Below the pieces are notes generated by a model. It was not told the DNA's origin. It did not search any database and worked only from the letters and a program-made list of their open reading frames with translations. A program made the position numbers and the translations under genes. A stretch of DNA of 64,000 nt from Porpolomopsis calyptriformis (lineage: Eukaryota > Basidiomycota > Agaricomycetes > Agaricales > Hygrophoraceae), in NCBI GenBank assembly GCA_951640195.1, contig OX621170.1, positions 868,001 through 932,000 of the forward strand. The letters run 5' to 3'. Every line of letters starts with the position of its first letter. Position 1 is the first letter of the stretch. Positions 21,988-30,677 of the stretch are shown in pieces.

Positions 21988-23812
21988 TTAAGTCGCCGCT
22001 TGAATTGACTTTTCATAATTCATCAAGATGTCTTTCACGTGCTTGAGGTTCCATCGTGGTTCCCAGGTGGCTGCCTCTATCGGGTAGCCTTTCCACTTGA
22101 CTAAGTATTGCTGATTTCATTTTCCTGGGGTGTGATTTAAGATACATTCTACTTCATACTCAGGTTCTCCTTCGATCATGTCTGGAGGTGGTTGGAGATT
22201 GTCATCTTCCTCAATTGGGGGATGGAGATCAAGATTCCCCTCTAGAGCCTTGAGTAGTGAAACATGAAACACAGGGTGGATCCTCCATGACAGCGGTAGC
22301 TTTAGTCGGTAAGCCACAGGCAATACTTGTTTTAGAATTATAAAAGGTCCGAGCTGGTGGACATCCAGTTTCTTTGCTGGCCGGCCAGTTTTCAAATTCT
22401 TGGCATCAAGCCAGACCCTTTGTCCTTCATAAAATGTGGGTTCCTTTTGACGTTTTCGATCGGCATAGAGCTTCATTGAGTTAGCGGTCTTTTGAAGAGA
22501 CTCTTCAGCATTCTCTCTAGCTCTAGTAAGCTGTATGTAAAACTCGTTGGCATTGGGATTTGAGGTTTGGGTTGGAACTGATAAGGGGGTGTGAGGATGT
22601 CGACCATATTCAAGCCAGAAGGGGGATTAGTGAGTGGAGGAATGTTCTCGGTTGTTATAAGCGAACTCTGCCGGGGCTAACCAATCTTTCCAATTGTCTT
22701 GCATGAAGTTAGTGTAGAGCCGTACGTACTGCTCTAACTCTTGATTGGTTCGTTCAGTTTGTCCATCTGTTTGGGGGTGATAGGCAGTAGAAAGCCCAGA
22801 AGTGGTTCCTAGGAGTTCATTCAATAATGTAGCAAATTTTGATGAGAATTGGGTTCCTCAATCAGTAATGATCTTCTCTGGCCATCCATGGTGCTTCCAG
22901 ACATGTTCTTGAAACAGCGCAGCAGTTCCTTTAGCAGATAGGTTTCCAGTTGTTGGGATGAAGTGAGCCTATTTAGTGAATCTGTCTACCACAACTAGAA
23001 TAGCATCAAATCCTTTTGAGTTAGGGAGTTCCACGATTAGATCAGCAGTGATCTGTTGCCATGGTTTAGTAGGAGGGGGTAATGGTTGGAGAAGCCCAGT
23101 AGGTTTCTGTGGATAAACCTTGGTTTGTTGATAAGCAAGGCAGGACTTCACATAATTGGTGATATCTTGTGGGGCACCTTCCCATGTGTAATTACAGAGG
23201 AGCAGTTCCTTCGTCTTCTCAATACTGGGATGGCCACCAGTGGGTGTGTCATAGGTCAATCGAATAATTTCTGTGCGCAAAGATACATCCTTTGGCACAA
23301 CTATACGATCTCCAGTATTGCGCACAATGCCATCTACGTGGGTGTATCCGGAAGAGGGATCTTCAATTTTGGCCATGATCTCGAGGGGTAGGGGGGAATG
23401 AAAGCAAAGCTTGGATAAAAAGTTGGGGGACGATAAACTGATGATTGCATTAATGAAAAGCGCATTGATAAAAAGTTCTTTTGGCAGAAGGACCTTGTCC
23501 TCCACCTCCTCATAAGACTCTAGGTAATGATCTGGACATTTGGAGAGTCCATCAGCCTTATTCTTGATCCTAGGCTGGTAGCTGATTCTGAACCAAAAGT
23601 GAGCCAAAAACTTAGACTATCTAGCCTGGCATCTGGAGAGTTAGTGGCTGGTCATGAAGTATTAGAGGGACTGGTTGTCAGTCTTGATCATAATAGGCTG
23701 TTGTGTCCCTTGTAGGAGGTATCTCCATTCATTCAAGGCAGATATGATAGCCAAAAGTTCTTGGTTATGGGTGGGGTAATTTCGTTCAGCTGGGAGGAGG
23801 GTCTTGGAGTAG
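21988..23812 (-). pseudogene. pol: Element D2 pol, 3' part (RNase H end, integrase, chromodomain)
   Basis: It continues the pol of 30678-32446 beyond the C insertion. It contains the end of RNase H, the integrase zinc finger and core (FDAILVVVDRFTK), the [12 protein letters not shown] motif and a chromodomain ending at 21988. Stops include a private CAA to TAA at about 22627 and others in the integrase. Confidence 0.85.
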
Positions 23813-24225
23813 TGTCACGGACGTAAATTTTTCACTTCCTCTCTATGTTAGTCATCGTTGCTTAGTCGGACAGGTCTTATCTCCACTTGGGATTCCCCAT
23901 GGGATTCCCCACGATTCCACATCTTTTCATTTATCCGAGATAGGACACACTTCATTTCCGACCATTATGTTTCATCTCTTCACATGCTCCGAGTCTCTTA
24001 TCATGTTTATCTTTACTCGTCGCATGTACTCCTCATGTATTCCTCGTGTTAATACTGACTCATCCGCAGTAGCGTAGTTAGTATATAAACTCCTAGTTAG
24101 TTGTACGCAGACCTTAAGTCTGATTCCTTGTTAGCAATCCAACAACTAGGACTTGAGACATCATCATCGTCCTGGGACAGAGCTCTCCGAAGTAAAACCG
24201 TCTCATCAACCACCAGTTTATAACA
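23813..24225 (+). repeat. Element C 5' LTR
   Basis: 413 bp. TATATAAAC at about 24082-24090, then AAGTCTGATTC at 24116-24126 about 34 nt downstream, placing the self-complementary 11-mer close to the expected RNA 5' end. Confidence 0.97.
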
Positions 24226-24226
24226 A

Positions 24227-24237
24227 GAATCAGACTT
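24227..24237 (+). other. Element C primer-binding site (self-priming type)
   Basis: GAATCAGACTT, one base after the LTR, is the exact reverse complement of 24116-24126. Confidence 0.85.
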
Positions 24238-24282
24238 CCTTCTTGCTCTCTCCCCCTTACTTGATCCACCCTCGCTTTAACA

Positions 24283-25794
24283 CTGGACGACGACGACGAG
24301 AACTTCTACGATTCCTCTGAGCAGAATAATCCCCTTTCTCAATCGCTTTACTCACAAACCCGAATCTTCCCAGATCCAAACGAAGAAGCTAGTCAAGCTT
24401 CTCCATTGCCGAGTATCGCACACGCTCTAGGAAGGACTCGAAGCGAAACAACTCGCTTACTCGCCGCCGCTCACTCACAACGTCCCATCACTCCCCCTAC
24501 TGTTAGGTATCAACCCTTCCCGTATCAACAACCAACTCGACCGTCTTCACCTTTAACAACACCTTCACCTTCACCATCACCAGATCCAATGGGTTCTCGC
24601 GCTAACCCCCCTGTTCCCAATCTCAATGAAATCCTCGCAGTCATGAACGATCTACGGAGGGAAATGGTTAATCTTCAAACCGCGAACGCAAACCAAGCAG
24701 CGGAGATTCAAAATCTCCAACAACAACTTGCTGCTCAAGGTCAAGTTCAGCCCCCACGGGGACCTCAACCTCAACCTCCTGCCGCTCCCACCATCGAGAT
24801 AAAGATGGCCAAGCCAGACGAGTTCACTGGTCGACAACAAGATGTCGACAAGTTTATCAACAGCTGCGAACTGTATTTTATGGGGAAACCATACCGCGAC
24901 GAACACAAAATCCCCTTCGCCCTTTCTTTCATGAAGGGCACGATGGCTCAAACTTGGTCTGAAAAGGAGACCAACGACATGAGGATTGTCAACTGGACTG
25001 GTCCGACTGCCACTTGGACCGCCTTCGTAGTTCGATTCCGATCGACGTTCGAAGGAATCGACAGACAATCCCGTGCTCGTAACGACATCAAGAATCTCCG
25101 CCAAGGAAGGAAGAAGATCGAAGACTACAACCTGCGCTTTGGCGCTCTACAGGTCGATACTGGTTTCAACGATGCCGCCCTCATTGATCTCTATCAAGCT
25201 GGACTCGATCCCGAGTTCATTGAATATATTTACCGACTCCCCACCGTCCCTACCACCCTTCAAGAATGGAAAGACGCCACGACACGCTATCAACACCAAA
25301 AGGACATTCTCGCCTCACAGAAACAGTCCTCTACGTCCCGACCCCAGTACTCTAATCCCTTTCCAACACGAGGATCGTATGTGGCTGCAACGATGACCCG
25401 TCAAACGACAGCAGCCCCCACCATCAAGAGAGAAGAGTTTACCTCTTCTACCAATATGATCCCGTATGGGAATTGTTACTCCTGCGGCCAATCTGGCCAC
25501 TTCGCGAACACCTGCCCAAGCCGAAACGCCGGTGATGCGAAGAATCTACCCGATACCTCTTCCTCACGTCGAGGAGGATACTTTCGAGGCAGAGGAGGTT
25601 ACAGAGGACGAGGACGAGGACGAGGCAGAGACATACGTGTCGTTACCACTGAGTCCCACGTGGAGAACGTCAACTCGCCCGCTACACTGGCAGCGAGCGA
25701 GACTCCGTCGGACATGGCGAAAACTGGTATACGCAATTGGTCGGATGATCGGAAGAAGAGGCTAGCAGCGGACTTAAAGGCTCAGGGTTTTTGA
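24283..25794 (+). CDS. gag: Element C Gag, CCHC zinc knuckle, possible CUG start
   Basis: Structural Gag (503 residues if started at CTG 24283; first ATG is 24591, giving 400). An acidic and Ser-rich N-terminal region precedes a Pro/Thr/Ser-rich stretch, a short coiled coil (MNDLRREMVNLQ), a capsid-like domain (about 24800-25320) with IPFALSFMKGTMAQTWS, the knuckle CYSCGQSGHFANTC and an Arg/Gly repeat tail. It ends QGF-TGA in the GGGTTTT frameshift context. The upstream 102 codons lack ATG but resemble element B, and CTG 24283 has A at -3 and G at +4. An unseen leader exon is the main alternative to CUG initiation. Confidence 0.85.
   Translation: MDDDDENFYDSSEQNNPLSQSLYSQTRIFPDPNEEASQASPLPSIAHALGRTRSETTRLLAAAHSQRPITPPTVRYQPFPYQQPTRPSSPLTTPSPSPSPDPMGSRANPPVPNLNEILAVMNDLRREMVNLQTANANQAAEIQNLQQQLAAQGQVQPPRGPQPQPPAAPTIEIKMAKPDEFTGRQQDVDKFINSCELYFMGKPYRDEHKIPFALSFMKGTMAQTWSEKETNDMRIVNWTGPTATWTAFVVRFRSTFEGIDRQSRARNDIKNLRQGRKKIEDYNLRFGALQVDTGFNDAALIDLYQAGLDPEFIEYIYRLPTVPTTLQEWKDATTRYQHQKDILASQKQSSTSRPQYSNPFPTRGSYVAATMTRQTTAAPTIKREEFTSSTNMIPYGNCYSCGQSGHFANTCPSRNAGDAKNLPDTSSSRRGGYFRGRGGYRGRGRGRGRDIRVVTTESHVENVNSPATLAASETPSDMAKTGIRNWSDDRKKRLAADLKAQGF
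25785..25794 (+). other. Putative -1 frameshift site of C
   Basis: Heptamer G GGT TTT (25785-25791) directly before the gag stop TGA (25792-25794). The pol frame continues as GFLKGSD. Identical in B, D1 and D2. Confidence 0.75.
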
Positions 25795-28700
25795 AAGGTT
25801 CGGACGATACGCCCCACGTCGCGGACCATACCACTCAATGTACCATTACTTCTTGCAATTACTTTCGAACTCTTGGAACTATCGAAAAGGGCGATTCAGG
25901 ACTTACGATGGACGTTTGGATCAAGACTGCAGACAGTGGCCGACGTGTCCCCGCCACGTGCCTAATTGATAGTGGAGCTTCTGGGAACTTTATAGACGAG
26001 AATTTCGCAACTCGTCACGAATTTACTCTTCAGGATTTGGAAACCCCAATCCCCGTACGGAATGCCGATGGGTCAGAGAACCAAGGAGGCCCGATCGTTT
26101 TTGACACAGATGTCTGGATAGAAGCTCCAGGTGGACACAGTGAAAGGATCCGTTTGGAAGTGACCGACCTCGGATCCAAGTTTGATATTATCCTCGGCTA
26201 CCCATGGCTCAGAGCTCAAAACCCTAGTATCGACTGGGAGAGTTCAACACTGGCTCTCGGAGGCAAAGAGATTTCCCGTCGGTATTGTAGCGGCGAAGCA
26301 GAACCCTCTGTGGTAGAATCGGTCTTGCTGGCAAGTATTTCAAAATCGGACGAGTCTAGAGCCAGCACGGTGGAGGAAGATATGCGAAAGTTTGTACCGG
26401 AGGTCTATTGGAAAGACTATGCTAGTGTCTTTGCCAAGGAGTCCTTCGATTGCCTTCCACCTCATTCTGAATTTGATCACGTCATTGATCTTAAAGATAA
26501 CTTCACACCACAGAATGACAAGACTTATCCGATGTCCCCTCGAGAGATAGACTTCCTAGAGAAGTTTTTGGAAGAAAACGTGGCCACAGGACGAATATTC
26601 AAAGGGACCTCACCCCAGGCCGCTCCCTTCTTCCTAAGCAAGAAAGCTGAAGAAATCAATGCGAAAGGACAAGACGCTGGATACAGACCAATCGAAGACT
26701 ACCGTTATCTGAACCACTTTACCGTTCCCGACCGATATCCTTTGCCACTTCTCCATCAAATCGTTCAGCAACCCAAGTTACGATCTGCTGCATTATTCAC
26801 AGTCGTGGATATTCGATGGGGATTTAACAACATTTGGATCAAAGAAGGCGACGAATGGAAAGCTGCCTTCAACACGGTCAAGGGACTCTACGTTCCAAGA
26901 GTGATGTTCTTTGGTCTACGGAATTCTCCAGCTACGTTCCAACGGATGATCGATACGCGATTTGCCGAAGTGTTAAAATCAGGTTGTGTTTTTATCTATA
27001 TCGATGACGTTCTCATCTGCGGAGATGATCTAGAAGAACTGCGTTACTGGACGTTCAAAACCCTTGATATCATGAAGAAGAACAAACTCTCCTGCAAACC
27101 TGTCAAGTGCCAGTTCGAGAAAGAAGAGGTGATCTATCTAGGGATGACCTTAACGAAAGGTCATATCGGAACCAATCCCAAGAAGGTCAAAGCCATTGCC
27201 GAATGGCCCGAACCTCGAACCGTTAAACAACTCCAATCCTTTCTCGGAAGCGCAAATTTCTGGAGAAAATATATCAGGGACTTCTCGAAGATCGCCCAAC
27301 CACTCAACCAGTTACTCCGCAAAGATACTGTATGGGAATGGACCCCCGAGCGACAACACGCCTTTGATCAGTTGAAACACTCCCTCACGAATGCCCCTGT
27401 CCTCGAAGTACCGGATCAAGACCTGCCATACTGCTTAGAGACTGACGCCTCTGGCTTTGCCTTAGGAGGAATACTGTCTCAGCTACGTGGAAACGAATGG
27501 AAACCCGTAGGCTTTCATTCAAGATCTTTAACCCCTGCTGAAAAGAAATATCCAACTCACGACGCTGAACTTCTGGCAATAATAGACTGTCTTAAAGCAT
27601 GGCGACATCTTTTGGAAGGCTCACGACACGACCTTCTAATCCGTACCGACAGTCTCGCCCTCAAGTATTTCAGTACAGCTCGCGTATTGTTTGGACGACG
27701 TGCTCGTTGGTCAGAAATCCTATCGAGATACGAGTATAAAATCGAGTACGTCCCGGGGAGAAAGAACAAGGCCGATGGGTTATCCAGGCGCCCGGATTAT
27801 TTCGACGAGGGTAAAGGCGAGGTGGAAGATGAGATTTTAATCGCAGATGAACATTGGATCAATTCGATCATCAAGCTTTCAGAACTGGACTTTTTCGCAA
27901 GATTACGCTTCAAGCTACCAATACCGAAAAAGATCTCACAAAGAATCGAGGATGCCTCACTGTTTTGGGACCAAGTCGATGGGTTGGTTCGCGATGTTGA
28001 AGGTCGAATTGTGGTGCCGGAGGAAGTATCTTTGCGCACAGACATAATACGACTGTCCCATGCCTACCCCCATGCTGGACACCCTGGCATTGAGAAGACG
28101 AAGGAGCTGCTGCTCCGAAACTTTGTTTGGGATGGCGTCTCTCAAGACGTTATCAACTATGTACGATCCTGTCCTGCTTGTCAACAAAACAAGAATTATC
28201 CTTCGAAGCTGACAGGACTCCTACAACCTATACCCCCCGCTACCGAACCATGGACTGAGATAACCGTCGATCTCATTGTTCAACTACCTGACTCGCTTGG
28301 ATACGACGCCGTGATGGTAGTCGTCGATCGTTTCACAAAACGAGCTCACTTTATTCCGACGACTTCCAATCTCTCATCAGAAGGCGCTGCCCAACTCTTC
28401 CGTGATCACATCTGGAAACACCATGGATGGCCGAAGAAGATTATTTCCGATCGTGGAGTTCAATTCGCATCAAAATTCACTGAAGCTCTCAATAAACTCC
28501 TAGGAACCATTTCTGGACTGTCTACCGCTTATCATCCTGAAACCGATGGTCAGACCGAGCGAACGAACCAAGAACTCGAAGTCTACCTACGGTTCTATAC
28601 CAATTTTATGCAAGACGACTGGTCCGAATGGCTGGCTTCTGCCGAATTCGCTTACAATAATCGACAACACTCCTCCACATCACAATCACCCTTCTATTTG

Positions 28701-29321
28701 GAATATGGCCGTCACCCTCATTTACCGATCACAATCGAATCCCCGAGTAATGTCCCCGCAGCAAACACCTTTCACGAACGTCTCACGCGTGCTCAGAAGA
28801 GTGCCAGCGAATCGCTTTCACACGCTGCGGAATCAATGAAGAAATACGCTGATCGAAAACGGAAACTCTCTCCCTCCTTCAAAGTCGGAGACTTGGTTTG
28901 GTTAGATACCAAGAATATCAAGACGACTCGACCTACCAAGAAACTGGATAACCGAAGAACTGGACCATTCAAGATCCTAAAACAAGTATCGGATCTTGCG
29001 TACCTTATCAGTATTCCCCGAACATGGAAGCTCCATCCGGTTTTTCACGTATCACTCCTGAGACCGAATGTCGAAGATAAGTTGCTCCACCCTAATATTA
29101 CTGATACATCTCGACCTCCACCAGATCTGATCGAGAACGAAGAAGAATACGAAGTTGAATCTATTCTTCAACACTCCGGAGCTCAACGCCGACGGAAGTA
29201 TCTGGTCAAATGGAAAGGTTATCCGATCGAAGAAACCACTTGGGAAGAACGATCGAACGTCTTACGACACGCTAAAGAAATTGTGAAGACTTACGAAGAC
29301 TCAATTCAAACGGCGACTTGA
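25788..29321 (+). CDS. pol: Element C Pol polyprotein, intact
   Basis: The frame is open for 1176 codons from 25791. Aspartic protease DSGASG at about residue 60; reverse transcriptase with YIDDV at about residue 402; RNase H starting ETDASG at about 547; integrase HHCC finger (HAGHPGIEK...CPACQQNK, about 762-805); DDE core with VDLIV (about 826), SDRG (about 887) and the [12 protein letters not shown] region; C-terminal chromodomain (YEVESILQHSG...LVKWKGYP, about 1120-1165). It copies element RNA and integrates the cDNA, with the chromodomain expected to read methylated H3. All catalytic motifs are present. It has no ATG of its own near the start, which fits expression by -1 frameshift from gag. 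Confidence 0.97.
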   Translation, partial: FLKGSDDTPHVADHTTQCTITSCNYFRTLGTIEKGDSGLTMDVWIKTADSGRRVPATCLIDSGASGNFIDENFATRHEFTLQDLETPIPVRNADGSENQGGPIVFDTDVWIEAPGGHSERIRLEVTDLGSKFDIILGYPWLRAQNPSIDWESSTLALGGKEISRRYCSGEAEPSVVESVLLASISKSDESRASTVEEDMRKFVPEVYWKDYASVFAKESFDCLPPHSEFDHVIDLKDNFTPQNDKTYPMSPREIDFLEKFLEENVATGRIFKGTSPQAAPFFLSKKAEEINAKGQDAGYRPIEDYRYLNHFTVPDRYPLPLLHQIVQQPKLRSAALFTVVDIRWGFNNIWIKEGDEWKAAFNTVKGLYVPRVMFFGLRNSPATFQRMIDTRFAEVLKSGCVFIYIDDVLICGDDLEELRYWTFKTLDIMKKNKLSCKPVKCQFEKEEVIYLGMTLTKGHIGTNPKKVKAIAEWPEPRTVKQLQSFLGSANFWRKYIRDFSKIAQPLNQLLRKDTVWEWTPERQHAFDQLKHSLTNAPVLEVPDQDLPYCLETDASGFALGGILSQLRGNEWKPVGFHSRSLTPAEKKYPTHDAELLAIIDCLKAWRHLLEGSRHDLLIRTDSLALKYFSTARVLFGRRARWSEILSRYEYKIEYVPGRKNKADGLSRRPDYFDEGKGEVEDEILIADEHWINSIIKLSELDFFARLRFKLPIPKKISQRIEDASLFWDQVDGLVRDVEGRIVVPEEVSLRTDIIRLSHAYPHAGHPGIEKTKELLLRNFVWDGVSQDVINYVRSCPACQQNKNYPSKLTGLLQPIPPATEPWTEITVDLIVQLPDSLGYDAVMVVVDRFTKRAHFIPTTSNLSSEGAAQLFRDHIWKHHGWPKKIISDRGVQFASKFTEALNKLLGTISGLSTAYHPETDGQTERTNQELEVYLRFYTNFMQDDWSEWLASAEFAYNNRQHSSTSQSPFYLEYGRHPHLPITIESPSNVPAANTFHERLTRAQKSASESLSHAAESMKKYADRKRKLSPSFKVGDLVWLDTKNIKTTRPTKKLDNRRTGPFKILKQVSDLAYLISIPRTWKLHPVFHVSLLRPNVEDKLLHPNITDTSRPPPDLIENEEEYEVESILQHSGAQRRRKYLVKWKGYPIEETTWEERSNVLRHAKEIVKTYEDSIQTAT

Positions 29322-29383
29322 CTCGTTTGTCATCATTCCAGCTGTCCATTTTTAAAGATTCTATTTTTAGATCGAGTAGGCAT

Positions 29384-29390
29384 TTATAAA
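29384..29390 (+). promoter_or_regulatory. TATA-like box of element C ORF3
   Basis: TTATAAA in the pol-ORF3 gap, 103 nt before the ORF3 ATG, conserved in B and H. Confidence 0.5.
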
Positions 29391-29492
29391 CTCAGAATCG
29401 TCGATACGATTCCATCCAGTCCTTCCCCACTTTGACGAACCGACCCACTGCTGTTATTCCCAACACCAACGTCGCTAAAACCATCATTCATA

Positions 29493-30230
29493 ATGCCCGC
29501 CACTCGATCTCCCTCTCCTCAAGTTGCCATCAGACGCGCTGGACGAATCCCTTCGTCCGCCGCCATCCGTTCCCCTACCCCCGGTCCTTCCACCTCTTCT
29601 TCTTCCACTCGTCAACTACGCCGACAGGCTCGCGCACGAGCAGAAGACTTTTTCAAGGAGTACCCTACGGGAACCCCTCCTCCCGAAGACCCTGCCGTCA
29701 CCATTTCACGCCTTACGGTTCACAGCAATAGTGTCAGCAACTGGAACCGAGAGCTTCGACAAGAACGCGAAGTCTTGAAAGCCGAGCTCAAGGCATCGGA
29801 GAGGAGCGCCCTGTATTGGAAGAACCGCTGGGATGAAAGTGAGCTCAAAGTTTGGGAGCTCCAACAACAGAAGAAGCGCACATGGGTCGACTGCTACGAC
29901 GTCACCACCCGCGCCATCATCGTCAAGCTCGTAGAGGAGAGTCGTCGAGCTGAACAACTCTCTCGAGAAGATTTCCTTCGCGCTCAACAAGACCTTGCGA
30001 CGACGGAAACCATCATCGATTACGGTGCGTCAGTCGAGTACCCCATCAATCTCGACTTGGAATATCCGGACGACGACGACGTCAAGACAGTCCGAGCCCC
30101 TTCCCCCGTCGAAGCGGCTTCGGAAGTAGTCCCCATCACTTCCCTCCCAGTGGTCATCGAGGCCCCCACTGATGAGGAAATCCAGACTCAGGGCCCAGAG
30201 GACGAAACGACCGACATCACCCAGGTTTGA
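29493..30230 (+). CDS. Element C ORF3, coiled-coil accessory protein, intact
   Basis: 245 residues, ATG at 29493, stop overlapping the conserved inverted repeat. The N-terminal third is basic and Ser/Pro-rich (MPATRSPSPQVAIRRAGRIP). The middle (about 70-180) is a charged helix, probably coiled coil, with WNRELRQEREVLKAELKA. The C-terminal tail is acidic (EYPDDDDVK) and ends DITQV. No membrane segment or enzyme motif is seen. It lies in the env position 172 bp after pol and has its own TATA-like box. B and H have degraded homologues, so it is a standard part of this family. The function is unknown; a DNA- or Gag-binding helper is only a guess. Confidence 0.8.
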   Translation: MPATRSPSPQVAIRRAGRIPSSAAIRSPTPGPSTSSSSTRQLRRQARARAEDFFKEYPTGTPPPEDPAVTISRLTVHSNSVSNWNRELRQEREVLKAELKASERSALYWKNRWDESELKVWELQQQKKRTWVDCYDVTTRAIIVKLVEESRRAEQLSREDFLRAQQDLATTETIIDYGASVEYPINLDLEYPDDDDVKTVRAPSPVEAASEVVPITSLPVVIEAPTDEEIQTQGPEDETTDITQV

Positions 30231-30247
30231 AATTCGGGTCGAATTTC
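30229..30247. other. Conserved 8-bp inverted repeat next to the 3' LTR of C
   Basis: GAAATTCG-GGT-CGAATTTC, perfect arms, 17 nt before the LTR. The ORF3 stop TGA (30228-30230) overlaps the left arm. Confidence 0.7.
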
Positions 30248-30264
30248 CTGAAAAACGAGGTGTA

Positions 30265-30677
30265 TGTCACGGACGTAAATTTTTCACTTCCTCTCTATGT
30301 TAGTCATCGTTGCTTAGTCGGACAGGTCTTATCTCCACTTGGGATTCCCCATGGGATTCCCCACGATTCCACATCTTTTCATTTATCCGAGATAGGACAC
30401 ACTTCATTTCCGACCATTATGTTTCATCTCTTCACATGCTCCGAGTCTCTTATCATGTTTATCTTTACTCGTCGCATGTACTCCTCATGTATTCCTCGTG
30501 TTAATACTGACTCATCCGCAGTAGCGTAGTTAGTATATAAACTCCTAGTTAGTTGTACGCAGACCTTAAGTCTGATTCCTCGTTAGCAATCCAACAACTA
30601 GGACTTGAGACATCATCATCGTCCTGGGACAGAGCTCTCCGAAGTAAAACCGTCTCATCGACCACCAGTTTATAACA
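30265..30677 (+). repeat. Element C 3' LTR
   Basis: 413 bp, differing from the 5' LTR at two positions by eye, followed by the AGTAG target duplication. Confidence 0.97.

Larger units (their letters stand above)
23813..30677 (+). mobile_element. Element C: young, apparently intact Ty3/gypsy chromovirus nested in D2
   Basis: LTRs 23813-24225 and 30265-30677 (413 bp each, TGTCACGG...TTATAACA) are flanked by AGTAG (23808-23812 and 30678-30682). By eye the LTRs differ at two positions, both C/T or G/A in CpG context. Gag, pol and ORF3 are all open. It is the most recent insertion visible and the only copy likely to be autonomous. Confidence 0.97.
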
